64,000 nt of DNA. Origin: Citrobacter koseri ATCC BAA-895 (lineage in GTDB: Bacteria; Pseudomonadota; Gammaproteobacteria; Enterobacterales; Enterobacteriaceae). Position 1 is the first letter of the stretch, and every line of letters begins with the position of its first letter. Position numbers and translations under genes: made by a program. Of the stretch, positions 26,408 to 35,160 are shown piece by piece. Below the pieces are notes generated by a model. That model did not search any database and was not told the DNA's origin. It worked only from the letters and a program-made list of their open reading frames with translations. Where the stretch lies: positions 1,798,001 through 1,862,000 of the forward strand of contig NC_009792.1 of NCBI RefSeq assembly GCF_000018045.1, given 5' to 3'.

Positions 26408-26434
26408 TGCAAGTGCGTATATTTCGCATTTGCA
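26408..26434. repeat. Inverted repeat upstream of fhuE
   Basis: Arms TGCAAGTGCG and CGCATTTGCA (one mismatch) flank TATATTT, about 95 bp before the fhuE start. The 354-bp hinT-fhuE gap has no strong Fur box. The best partial match I see is at 26362-26380 (about 10 of 19 positions). Confidence 0.4.
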
Positions 26435-26528
26435 TTTTCATGCGCATTTGACGGTTAGAAAATTAAAAGGGTTCACCATGCCATTTCATGGTTTGAACTT
26501 AACGTTCATCATTATTAGGGGTTTTTCG

Positions 26529-28727
26529 ATGTCTTTCACAACACACACCCAGGATGAGCAGCGTCAGCCTGCCGCAGTTCCCACACTGCTGGCAGCCTGC
26601 ATCGCTATGGCATTGATGCCTTCCACCAGCTTCGCCGCTACCACAACAGAAGAAACAATCGTTGTTGATAGCGCATCACAAGCCGACACGTCCAGCGATG
26701 AAGAACAGGACTACAACGTTAAAACGACAACCGCTGGCACTAAAATGCAGATGGCGCAGCGCGATATTCCTCAGTCTGTCAGTATCATCAGCCAGCAACG
26801 CATGGCTGATCAGCAATTACAAACCCTTGGCGATGTAATGGACAGCACGCTGGGTATCAGCAGAAGCCAGTCAGACTCCGACCGCAACCTCTACTACTCA
26901 CGCGGTTTCCTCATCGACAACTACATGGTCGATGGCATCCCCACCTATTTTGAATCACGCTGGAATCTTGGCGATGCCCTTTCTGACACGGCCCTGTTTG
27001 AACGTGTGGAAGTCGTACGCGGCGCAAATGGATTAATGACCGGAACCGGCAACCCTTCCGCGTCTATCAATATGATCCGCAAACATGCCACCAGCCGTGA
27101 ATTCAAAGGTAATGTGTCTGCGGAATATGGAAGCTGGAACAAACAGCGTTACGTAACCGATTTACAAAGCCCGCTGACAGAAGACGGTAACGTACGTGCG
27201 CGGATTGTTGCGGGTTATCAGAACAATGACTCATGGCTGGATCGTTATAACAGCGAGAAAACATTCTTCTCCGGCATTATCGATGCCGATCTGGGGAGCA
27301 CAACCAGCCTTTCCGCCGGGTATGAATATCAACGCATCGACGTTAACAGCCCGACCTGGGGCGGTTTACCTCGCTGGAATACGGATGGCAGCACCAACAA
27401 ATATGACCGCTCGCGCAGTACCGCTCCAGACTGGGCTTACAACGATAAAGAGTTTAATAAAGTCTTTGTCACGCTGAAGCAGCGTTTTGCGGATACCTGG
27501 CAGGCAACGCTCAACGCCACGCATTCTGAAATCAAATTCGACAGTAAAATGATGTACCTGGATGCCTATGTCAATAAAGACACCGGTATGCTGGTTGGCC
27601 CTTACGCCAACTATGGGCCAGAGTACGGTTACATTGGCGGTACGGGCTGGAACAGCGGCAAACGTAAAGTCGATGCTGTCGATCTTTTCGCCGATGGGGG
27701 CTACGACCTGTTTGGCCGTCAGCATAACCTGATGGTCGGCGGAAGCTACAGCAAACAGAATAACCGCTATATGAATACCTGGGCGAACGTATTCCCGGAT
27801 GAACTGGGCAATTTCTACAACTACGACGGTAACTTCCCGGAAACAAACTGGGGTCAACAAACCGTTGCCCAGGATGATACCACGCACATGAAATCGCTCT
27901 ATGCAGCGACCCGCATTTCGCTGGCCGATCCGCTGCATCTGATCATCGGCGCTCGCTACACCAACTGGAGTATCGACACGCTGACCTACCGGATGGAGAA
28001 AAACCATACCACGCCATATGCCGGACTGGTATATGACATTGATGATAACTGGTCTGCCTACGCCAGCTATACTTCCATCTTCCAGCCACAGAACTATCGT
28101 GATAGCTCGGGTAAATACCTCGCCCCTATTACGGGTAACAACTATGAAGTGGGCTTGAAATCCGACTGGATGAACAGCCGCCTGACCACCACATTGTCGG
28201 TCTTCCGTATTGAGCAGGATAACGTCGCTCAGTCGACCGGTAGACCGATTTCAGGTAGTAACGGCGACACCGCTTATAAAGCGGTAGATGGAACCGTCAG
28301 CAAAGGCGTTGAATTCGAAATTAACGGCGCTATCACCGACAACTGGCAGATGACCTTCGGCGCAACGCGCTTTATCGCGGAAGATAACGAGGGAAATGCG
28401 GTGAATCCGAACTTACCACGTACAACCGTGAAGCTGTTTACCAGCTACCGTCTGCCAGTCATGCCTGAGTTGACTGTCGGCGGTGGCGTTAACTGGCAGA
28501 ACCGTGTTCACGGCAGCGATACGGTCACACCATACGGCACATGGCGTGCGGAACAAGGCAGCTATGCGTTAGTGGATCTGTTCACTCGCTACCAGGTAAC
28601 CAAAAACTTCGCTGTACAGGGCAACATCAACAACCTGTTAGACAAAACCTACGACACCAATATCGATGGTTCTATTGTCTACGGCGAACCACGTAACGTC
28701 AGCATTACTGCAAGCTATCAGTTCTGA
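26529..28727 (+). CDS. fhuE: TonB-dependent ferric coprogen/rhodotorulic acid receptor FhuE
   Basis: This outer-membrane 22-strand barrel imports hydroxamate siderophores with energy from TonB. The ATG at 26529 gives 732 residues, and AGGGG lies before it; upstream in-frame ATGs at 26430 and 26478 seem unlikely because they would precede the signal peptide. The signal is cleaved after SFA, about residue 36. A TonB box (EETIVVDS) is next, then the plug domain with RDIPQSVSIIS and the RVEVVRGANG motif, and the barrel ending in the C-terminal Phe. The protein follows E. coli FhuE closely except at the N-terminus. Confidence 0.95.
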   Translation: MSFTTHTQDEQRQPAAVPTLLAACIAMALMPSTSFAATTTEETIVVDSASQADTSSDEEQDYNVKTTTAGTKMQMAQRDIPQSVSIISQQRMADQQLQTLGDVMDSTLGISRSQSDSDRNLYYSRGFLIDNYMVDGIPTYFESRWNLGDALSDTALFERVEVVRGANGLMTGTGNPSASINMIRKHATSREFKGNVSAEYGSWNKQRYVTDLQSPLTEDGNVRARIVAGYQNNDSWLDRYNSEKTFFSGIIDADLGSTTSLSAGYEYQRIDVNSPTWGGLPRWNTDGSTNKYDRSRSTAPDWAYNDKEFNKVFVTLKQRFADTWQATLNATHSEIKFDSKMMYLDAYVNKDTGMLVGPYANYGPEYGYIGGTGWNSGKRKVDAVDLFADGGYDLFGRQHNLMVGGSYSKQNNRYMNTWANVFPDELGNFYNYDGNFPETNWGQQTVAQDDTTHMKSLYAATRISLADPLHLIIGARYTNWSIDTLTYRMEKNHTTPYAGLVYDIDDNWSAYASYTSIFQPQNYRDSSGKYLAPITGNNYEVGLKSDWMNSRLTTTLSVFRIEQDNVAQSTGRPISGSNGDTAYKAVDGTVSKGVEFEINGAITDNWQMTFGATRFIAEDNEGNAVNPNLPRTTVKLFTSYRLPVMPELTVGGGVNWQNRVHGSDTVTPYGTWRAEQGSYALVDLFTRYQVTKNFAVQGNINNLLDKTYDTNIDGSIVYGEPRNVSITASYQF

Positions 28728-28746
28728 TAAACGTCACTGACGAGAA

Positions 28747-28770
28747 GGGAGCCATCTGGCTCCCTTTTTT
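28747..28770 (+). terminator. Terminator of fhuE
   Basis: Stem GGGAGCC/GGCTCCC with loop ATCT followed by T6, 20 bp after the fhuE stop. Confidence 0.93.
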
Positions 28771-28782
28771 ACGTTCTCGCAA

Positions 28783-28860
28783 GCCTGATGGCGGCTAACG
28801 CCTTATCAGGCCTACAACTGTGCTATAACCGTAGGCCGGATAAGCCACGCGCCATCCGGC
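28783..28860. repeat. REP pair between fhuE and ptsG
   Basis: GCCTGATGGCGGC...TTATCAGGCCTAC and GTAGGCCGGATAA...GCCATCCGGC lie in the convergent gap between the two terminators. Confidence 0.85.
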
Positions 28861-28870
28861 AACACAGCGT

Positions 28871-28894
28871 AAAAAAGGCAGCCATTTGGCTGCC
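28871..28894 (-). terminator. Terminator of ptsG
   Basis: Stem GGCAGCC/GGCTGCC with loop ATTT; on the minus strand it is followed by U6 (A-run 28871-28876). Confidence 0.92.
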
Positions 28895-28919
28895 TTAGTT
28901 CTCCCCAACGTCTTACTGC

Positions 28920-30353
28920 TTAGCTATTGCGGATGTATTCATCCATTTCCGTTTTCAGGTTATCGGATTTCGTACCGAAAATGGCCTGAACGCCGGAACC
29001 TGCGACGACGACACCAGCTGCGCCAAGCGTCTTCAGGCCAGCCTGATCCACTTTAGCAACGTCAGCGACGCTAACGCGCAGACGGGTGATACATGCGTCG
29101 AGGTTAGTGATGTTCTCTTTACCACCAAACGCGGCGATCAGGGCCGGAGCCATTTCACTGGTTGCGCCCACTTTGCTGTCTTCGCTCGCGTCTTCACGAC
29201 CCGGCGTTTTCAGATCCAGCGCTTTAATCAGCACACGGAAGACGGTGTAGTAAATAATCGCATAACCTGCACCAACGATCGGGAACAGCCACAATTTGCT
29301 GCTGTTGCCAGACAGAACGATGAAGTCGATCAGACCGTGCGAGAACGATGTACCGTCACGCATACCCAGCAGGATACAGATCGGGAATGCCAGACCTGCC
29401 AGAATCGCGTGGATAACGTACAGGATCGGCGCAACGAACATGAAGGAGAACTCGATCGGCTCGGTGATACCGGTCAGGAACGAGGTCAACGCTGCGGAGA
29501 TCATGATACCGCCCACTTTCGCGCGGTTTTCCGGTTTAGCAGAGTGCCAGATCGCGATAGCCGCAGCAGGCAGACCGTACATTTTGAACAGGAAGCCGCC
29601 GGACAGTTTGCCCGCAGTCGGGTCGCCCGCCATATAGCGAGGAATGTCGCCGTGGAACACCTGACCTGCTGCGTTGGTGTATTCACCAATCTGCATCTGG
29701 AAAGGAACGTTCCAGATATGGTGCAGACCAAACGGCACCAGGCAGCGCTCAATGAAGCCATAGATACCAAACGCCACAACCGGGTTCTGGTAAGCAGCCC
29801 ACTGAGAGAACGTCTGGATAGCCGTCCCGATCGGCGGCCAAATGAAGGACAGGATCACGCCGGTGAAGATGGCAGCCAGGCCAGAAATGATCGGCACAAA
29901 GCGTTTACCCGCAAAGAAGCCCAGATACTCAGGCAATTTGATACGGTAGAAGCGGTTGAACATGTACGCTGCAATCGCACCGGAGATAATCCCCCCGAGA
30001 ACACCGGTATCCGCCAGGTGTTTTGCTGCGATTTCTTCAGCAGGTAAATGCAGAACCAGCGGCGCAACCACGGCCATGGTTTTGACCATGATGCCGTAAG
30101 CGACAACCGAGGCCAGAGCCGAAACGCCGTCGTTGTTGGTGAAGCCCAGTGCGACACCAATGGCGAAAATCAGCGGCATATTTGCAAAAACAGAACCGCC
30201 TGCTTCTGCCATAACGTGCGACACAACGGCTGGCAGCCAGCTGAAGTTAGCGGAACCGACGCCCAGCAGGATACCTGCGATAGGCAGTACGGATACCGGT
30301 AGCATCAGCGATTTACCGACCTTTTGCAGGTTAGCAAATGCATTCTTAAACAT
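28920..30353 (-). CDS. ptsG: Glucose-specific PTS permease EIICB(Glc), PtsG
   Basis: This inner-membrane glucose transporter phosphorylates its sugar during uptake, receiving phosphate from EIIA(Glc). The ATG at 30353 gives 477 residues, the E. coli length. The EIIC domain comes first (about 1-390, with the GITEPIEF sugar-binding motif), then a linker and the EIIB domain. The phospho-Cys in DACITRLR is Cys421. Upstream lie a CRP site, a Mlc operator, an inserted ERIC element and the SgrS-pairing sequence. In-frame GTG (30389) and TTG (30401) codons in the ERIC could in principle extend the protein. Confidence 0.97.
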   Translation of the reverse strand: MFKNAFANLQKVGKSLMLPVSVLPIAGILLGVGSANFSWLPAVVSHVMAEAGGSVFANMPLIFAIGVALGFTNNDGVSALASVVAYGIMVKTMAVVAPLVLHLPAEEIAAKHLADTGVLGGIISGAIAAYMFNRFYRIKLPEYLGFFAGKRFVPIISGLAAIFTGVILSFIWPPIGTAIQTFSQWAAYQNPVVAFGIYGFIERCLVPFGLHHIWNVPFQMQIGEYTNAAGQVFHGDIPRYMAGDPTAGKLSGGFLFKMYGLPAAAIAIWHSAKPENRAKVGGIMISAALTSFLTGITEPIEFSFMFVAPILYVIHAILAGLAFPICILLGMRDGTSFSHGLIDFIVLSGNSSKLWLFPIVGAGYAIIYYTVFRVLIKALDLKTPGREDASEDSKVGATSEMAPALIAAFGGKENITNLDACITRLRVSVADVAKVDQAGLKTLGAAGVVVAGSGVQAIFGTKSDNLKTEMDEYIRNS

Positions 30354-30355
30354 AA

Positions 30356-30394
30356 TTAGGAGTGCTCCTGAGTATTTGTGCTTATACACTTCAT
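30356..30394 (-). CDS. Candidate 12-codon upstream ORF in the ptsG leader
   Basis: ATG at 30394 opens MKCISTNTQEHS and stops with TAA at 30358-30356, two bases before the ptsG ATG. AAGG lies immediately before the ATG, closer than optimal; GAGG lies about 15 bases upstream. The start codon is inside the ERIC element, and the ORF runs through the predicted SgrS pairing site. Translation is unproven. Confidence 0.3.
   Translation of the reverse strand: MKCISTNTQEHS
30361..30377 (-). promoter_or_regulatory. Predicted SgrS target and ptsG ribosome site
   Basis: The leader reads AAATACTCAGGAGCACT. The stretch AATACTCAG is complementary to the SgrS seed CUGAGUAUU as I remember it from E. coli, and AGGAG is the ribosome site. 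SgrS with Hfq blocks ptsG translation under phosphosugar stress. Confidence 0.65.
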
Positions 30395-30507
30395 CCTTCA
30401 AACCGCCTCAGCGTTGGCTGCGTTCGTTCATCCCAGTCACTTACTCAAGTAAGCTCCTGCAATTCACTCACTTGCCGCCTTGATGCAGCCTGAATGATTT
30501 TGTGTAT
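30383..30507. repeat. ERIC (IRU) element in the ptsG 5' leader
   Basis: About 125 bp bounded by TATACAC and GTGTAT. It contains the hallmark ERIC stretches: GCGTTGGCTGCGTTCGTTCA, CCCAGTCACTTACTCAAGTA, AAGCTCCTG, and TTCACTCACTTGCCGCCTTG followed by ATGCAGCCTGAATGATTTTG. These match the ERIC consensus and the ERIC1R/ERIC2 primer regions. It lies inside the transcribed leader. Confidence 0.88.
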
Positions 30508-30571
30508 TCTACGTTTTCACGCATTGGCGAGGGGGGAGAACCTCGCCGTGGACAGGGCATCTAAGCGCCCT

Positions 30572-30596
30572 TTATTTATTACACAGAGTAAAATAA
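30572..30596. promoter_or_regulatory. Mlc operator and ptsG promoter start region
   Basis: A-T rich near-palindrome with arms TTATTTATTAC and GTAAAATAA around ACAGA. It matches the Mlc repressor site known at the ptsG start in E. coli. The likely -10 (minus strand TATTTT) is inside it. Confidence 0.6.
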
Positions 30597-30611
30597 ATAA
30601 GCTCGGTTTTG

Positions 30612-30627
30612 TTTGACGGCTATCACG
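30612..30627. promoter_or_regulatory. CRP site of the ptsG promoter
   Basis: On the minus strand CGTGATAGCCGTCAAA matches TGTGA-N6-TCACA with two mismatches. It is placed about 40 bp upstream of the expected transcription start, as in E. coli ptsG. Confidence 0.6.
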
Positions 30628-30698
30628 TTTCAGCTCCTGACAGCCATAAAACCATCACATTCTGACAAAATGAGTGTCTGAATGTTACAATTCGCTCA

Positions 30699-30724
30699 TT
30701 CACCGCCCATTTTGTGGCGGTGAA
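30699..30724. terminator. Hairpin downstream of ycfH
   Basis: Perfect 9-bp inverted repeat TTCACCGCC/GGCGGTGAA with an 8-base loop, between ycfH and the ptsG promoter. No U-tract follows, so it may be an RNA stabiliser or partial terminator rather than an intrinsic one. Confidence 0.4.
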
Positions 30725-30769
30725 CTTTACTCGCTTTGAATATTAATTACGAGCTTTAAAAAAACTCAG

Positions 30770-31567
30770 TTAACGGGTTGATTGCAGGCGAGAAGCGTCG
30801 ATGTGGAACAGGCGGGCAAAGTTTTCAGTGGTTGCCTGCGCCAGTTCTTCAACGGCAACACCCTTCAATACGGCCATATACTCTGCGACATCGCGAACCA
30901 TTGCAGGCTGGTTCTCTTTACCACGATGCGGCACCGGAGCAAGATAAGGAGAGTCCGTCTCAACCAGCAGACGATCCAGAGGAACATAGCGGGCGGCATC
31001 ACGTAACTGCTCGGCGTTGCGGAAGGTCACGATCCCGGAAAAAGAGATATAAAACCCAAGATCCAATAATTTACCCGCCGTCTCCCTGTCCTCTGTAAAA
31101 CAGTGTAGTACGCCACCGCAATCCGTCACTTTTTCTTCGCGCAAAATCGCCAGCGTATCGGCGCGTGCGTCACGGGTATGCACAATCACGGGTTTATTTA
31201 ATTCACGGCCAATCTGAATATGGTTAATGAAGGATTCTTGCTGGCGAACTTTTGTTTCCGGCGTATAAAAATAATCCAGCCCGGTCTCCCCCATGGCCAC
31301 CACGCCTTCTTCAGCGGCAAAGCGACGCAGGTCTTCCACATCGTATGTTTCATCCTGGTTTAACGGGTGTACGCCGCAGGAAAACACAACGTTATCCCGC
31401 TCGCCAACCAGTTCGCGCATACTCCGGTATCCGGGCAGGGTTGTCGCCACCGCCAGGCAGAACTTCACCTCGCGCGCGGCGGCTTTTGCCAGCACGTCAT
31501 CCACGTCCTTATGCAGAGATTGATAATCCAGGCCATCAAGATGGCAGTGTGAGTCGACTAAAAACAT
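30770..31567 (-). CDS. ycfH: TatD-family metal-dependent hydrolase YcfH
   Basis: A 265-residue TIM-barrel protein of the amidohydrolase superfamily, TatD group. Metal ligands are visible in SHCHLD near the N-terminus, GETGLDYFY, VIVHTRDA, LHCFTED and the final TDSPYLAP. Relatives are 3'-5' DNA/RNA exonucleases or D-aminoacyl-tRNA-type hydrolases; the exact role of YcfH is not settled. It lies 10 bp after holB, at the end of the pabC-mltG-tmk-holB-ycfH run. Confidence 0.93.
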   Translation of the reverse strand: MFLVDSHCHLDGLDYQSLHKDVDDVLAKAAAREVKFCLAVATTLPGYRSMRELVGERDNVVFSCGVHPLNQDETYDVEDLRRFAAEEGVVAMGETGLDYFYTPETKVRQQESFINHIQIGRELNKPVIVHTRDARADTLAILREEKVTDCGGVLHCFTEDRETAGKLLDLGFYISFSGIVTFRNAEQLRDAARYVPLDRLLVETDSPYLAPVPHRGKENQPAMVRDVAEYMAVLKGVAVEELAQATTENFARLFHIDASRLQSTR

Positions 31568-31577
31568 AATGTCTCTC

Positions 31578-32582
31578 TCAAAGATGGGAAACAGGCAACA
31601 CGGCGCCTGGTTGCAGGTAATGCTCTATGCGGAGAATAAGATCGGTTAATACCAGTTCGCGGTTTAATCCGGTCACGTTAATCAGCTGTTCGCGACAATG
31701 GCAGACATCACTGAGTATGGCCTGGATGCGTGCGACGGATAACCGTTCAGCTATCGACGCCACCAGCGTTCCGGCATCCTGATTTGTCAGGCTGGAAGCG
31801 CCATACCGGTATTTAAGGGCATCCATAAGCAGCGTTGCCAGCCAGTGTAAACGTACGGCGGCCTGTTCGTGATTCAACACCGACAGAAGGATATACCAGT
31901 CGCCAGATTGCAGCGTATTCGCCAGCGCTTCGCAAAGCGCGTTACGATGCGCCCAGCTGTCGGCCTGCAACAACGCCAGAGCGGCGCCGGGAGCCCCTGC
32001 GCTCAGGCGCAGCGCCGCCAGCAACGTCTCTTGTGACATTGTCACTTCACGAGAAAGCCATGAAACAGCGTATTGTTCAGATGGCGGCGCAAGATGATGC
32101 AGACGGCAGCGGCTGCGTAAAGTCGCCAGCAGGCGTGCCGGTTCACGGCTGGCAAGGAAGAACCAGGTTTGCTCCGGCGGCTCTTCGAGCGTCTTTAATA
32201 AGGCATTCGCCGCGGCATCAGTCAGCAGGGCCGCATCCGGGATCCACACGACTTTCGCGCCGCCAAGTCGAGAATGTTCGTACAGCTTCTCGCCCACATC
32301 GCGTACCGCGTCCACGCCAAGGGTGCTTTTCCCCTTTTCCGGCAACAGCGAATAATAGTCAGGATGCGTACCCGCCTGCATTAACTGGCAGCCACGACAG
32401 CGCCCGCAGCTTTTATGCCCTTCCGGTTGCTGGCACAGCAAATAACGACTGAGGGCATAAATCAGCGCATCATCCCCCATTCCGGGCAACGCCTGAATCA
32501 GTAACGCATGGTGGCCTCGACCCGCCTGATAGCTTGCTACCAGTTTTTCAAAGTCTGGCCGTAACCACGGATACCATTTCAT
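31578..32582 (-). CDS. holB: DNA polymerase III delta' subunit
   Basis: This subunit of the clamp loader acts as the rigid stator opposite delta during beta-clamp loading. It has 334 residues. The zinc module Cys50, Cys59, Cys62 and Cys65 is seen, and the AAA+ core has a degenerate P-loop (ALPGMGDDA), as expected for delta'. The SRC motif (RSRCR) is present. The start overlaps the tmk stop by 4 bp. Confidence 0.96.
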
Positions 32583-33220
32583 GCACCCTGCTCCTTGATC
32601 CAGGCCGTTACGGTTGTGCGAATATCGTTCATCACAGCCTCCAGCGGCTGAGTCGCATCAATGGTGCGAATGCTGGCATCGCTGGCGGCCAGCTCAAGGT
32701 AGCGGGCACGCGTGCGATTGAAGAAATCCAGAGACTCCTGCTCAATGCGGTCAAGTTCGCCGCGCGCGCGCGCGCGTTTTAAGCCAACCTCCGGCGTCAC
32801 ATCCAGATACAGGGTCAGGTCAGGACGGAAGTCGCCCAATACAGCATCACGCAGCGTCGCCAGCATCGTCTGGTCGATCCCTCGGCCGCCGCCCTGGTAG
32901 GCCTGGGTGGACAGGTCATGGCGATCGCCAATGACCCACGTTCCTTTCGCCAGCGCAGGCTTGATAACGGTTTCCACCAGTTGCACTCGCGCGGCATAAA
33001 ACATCAGCACTTCAGCTTTATCCGTGATCGTTTCATCACCCACCGATTTGATGTCCAGCACCAGACTTCTTAATTTCTCTGCAAGCTGGGTGCCGCCCGG
33101 CTCACGCGTAAAAATCATGTCGTGAATACCCAGTTGCTCAAGTGTCTCCACCACCACGTTACGCGCGGTGGTTTTTCCGGCGCCTTCCAGGCCTTCGATG
33201 ACGATATAGTTACTGCCCAT
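32579..33220 (-). CDS. tmk: Thymidylate kinase
   Basis: This enzyme phosphorylates dTMP to dTDP. It has 213 residues. The P-loop GLEGAGKTT is at 10-18, the DRH motif at 99-101, and an arginine-rich LID region ([16 protein letters not shown]) is typical of the type II enterobacterial enzyme. It overlaps mltG by 11 bp upstream and holB by 4 bp downstream. Confidence 0.97.
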
Positions 33221-34232
33221 TTTTTTCCTTAAGCACTTTCAGGTAGTCCTGCACTGACCGGTTATGGCTGGCAAGATTGGTGTTAAACGTGTGACCGCCC
33301 TTTCCGTCAGCCACAAAATAGAGGTACGGCGTTTTCGCCGGATGCGCGGCGGCTTTCAAAGAGGCTTCGCCAGGCATGGCGATAGGACCTGGCGGCAACC
33401 CGGTGATGGTATAGGTGTTATACGCCGTCGGCGTTTCCAGCGCCGCGCGCGACAGCTTACCATTATAACTCGCCCCCATGCCGTAAATCACGGTCGGATC
33501 GGTCTGCAAACGCATACCAATACGCAGACGGTTAATAAAGACCGATGCCACCTGATCGCGTTCGCTGGCGACGGCCGTCTCTTTCTCGATAATAGACGCC
33601 ATCGTCACCAGTTGATTCTTATCTTTATAAGGCAGCCCTTCCGCGCGCCCTTCCCAGAAGTCATCTACCGCTTTAACCATCTTTTGATGCGCACGCTTCA
33701 GAAGCGCGACATCGGTGGTGTTGGCGGTATACATCCAGGTGTCCGGCCAGAACCAGCCTTCAAGCCACTCCGGGGTCTCCAGCTTCAGCGCCTGCGCGAC
33801 GGTTTCGTAGCGGTCATCGCTAAGCGTATGCTGAATATAAGGCGCATTCCGCAACTGATTCAGGTAATCGCTCAGGCGCATCCCTTCGACCAGACGTAGC
33901 GGGAACTGTGCTTCTTTACCGCTTTCCAGCAGTTTCAGCATCTCCCGTACGGTCATGTCAGGCGTTAAACGATAGGTGCCCGCTTTAAAGTTTGATAATT
34001 CAGGTTCAACGCGCAGCAACCACTGAAACACACGCGGCCGATTGATAATTTTGTCGGCGTAGAGTTGATCGCCTAATGCCAGACGCCCGGTTCCGGCCTT
34101 CAGGGTAAAGATCGTCTCTTCTTTTATTAACAAGGGGCTGTCGGCCAGTTGGCGCACTTTCCACATTCCTGCGCCAGCGGCAATGCCCAACACAACGACC
34201 AGCAGAAGGAAAAAGCGTAACATTCTTTTCAT
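33210..34232 (-). CDS. mltG: Endolytic murein transglycosylase MltG (YceG)
   Basis: This inner-membrane enzyme cleaves nascent glycan strands and is thought to set their length. It has 340 residues with an N-terminal membrane anchor (about 5-25), a LysM-like domain and the YceG catalytic domain. The catalytic Glu218 is seen in ASIIEKET. It lies 2 bp after pabC and overlaps tmk. Confidence 0.96.
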
Positions 34233-34234
34233 GA

Positions 34235-35044
34235 CTAATTCGGGTGCTCACAAAGTGGGGCTAAAAAATCGAACAATGAACGTGCAAACATCAGTTTATC
34301 GCCACAGGCGCGCACGGGAATCACGGGCATCAACGCATTGCAGATAACCATCTCATCGGCCTGCATAAGCGCGTCCTCCCTGGCATACACTTCGACAACC
34401 TGGAAAGGCGATTGTGCCAGCGACTGTAAACAAAATTGTCGCATAATGCCGTTTACCCCCGCCTGATCCAGGCGCGGCGTGTACACCACATTCTCTTTAC
34501 GCCAGAACAAATTAGCCGCACAGCATTCCGTAACCCATCCCTCGCTGTCAAGAACCAGCGCTTCATCGGCGTTTGTCTGCTCAAGATGAGACCGGATCAG
34601 TACCTGTTCCAGCCGGTTAAGGTGTTTTATACCCGCAAGCATAGGGTTACGCCCCAGCCTTACGGGGCTTAGCGCCAGCGTAATACCTTCCGTACGCCAG
34701 CGTTCATAATGGGTGGGATAAGGAGAAACGGATAAAATTCGCGTGGCCTCACGGCAGTTTGACGGGCTGTAGCCCCTGCCGCCGCTGCCACGACTCAGGA
34801 TAACTTTCAGTACGCCACTGTTCTGGCCTGCTGCCATCGCCGTCATTTCGTGTTGCAGCTCCGTCCATTGACTGAAGGGAAGCAGCAGTTTTTCGCAGGC
34901 ATCCTGCAAACGGCGAAGGTGTGCGGGCAGGAGGCAAATTTTACCGTCACGGATTCGCGCAGTAGTGAAACAGCCATCACCAAACTGCGTCGCGCGATCG
35001 CTTGCGGCAAGAGAATCCTGTTCACGGCCATTAATTAAGAACAT
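34235..35044 (-). CDS. pabC: 4-amino-4-deoxychorismate lyase PabC
   Basis: This PLP-dependent enzyme releases pyruvate from aminodeoxychorismate to give p-aminobenzoate for folate. It has 269 residues of fold type IV. The Lys in AGIKHLNRLEQ (residue 140) is the likely PLP Schiff-base lysine, and the E-x-x-x-N signature is EGWVTECCAANLF. It lies downstream of fabF behind a terminator-like hairpin and begins the tight pabC-mltG-tmk-holB-ycfH run. Confidence 0.95.
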   Translation of the reverse strand: MFLINGREQDSLAASDRATQFGDGCFTTARIRDGKICLLPAHLRRLQDACEKLLLPFSQWTELQHEMTAMAAGQNSGVLKVILSRGSGGRGYSPSNCREATRILSVSPYPTHYERWRTEGITLALSPVRLGRNPMLAGIKHLNRLEQVLIRSHLEQTNADEALVLDSEGWVTECCAANLFWRKENVVYTPRLDQAGVNGIMRQFCLQSLAQSPFQVVEVYAREDALMQADEMVICNALMPVIPVRACGDKLMFARSLFDFLAPLCEHPN

Positions 35045-35114
35045 AGTGGCTCCTTATTCGTGGTCGATTAGTGTGGCAGGATGGTTAACACAGGACAAGG
35101 GAAGAAAGCTGAAT

Positions 35115-35143
35115 AAAAAAGGCCCGACAAGCGGACCTTTTTA
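35115..35143 (-). terminator. Terminator downstream of fabF
   Basis: On the minus strand GGUCCG pairs with CGGGCC (one G-U pair) around CUUGU and is followed by U6. It is likely to be partial, since pabC continues in the same direction. Confidence 0.75.
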
Positions 35144-35160
35144 CTCTCTGGTGGAACGAC

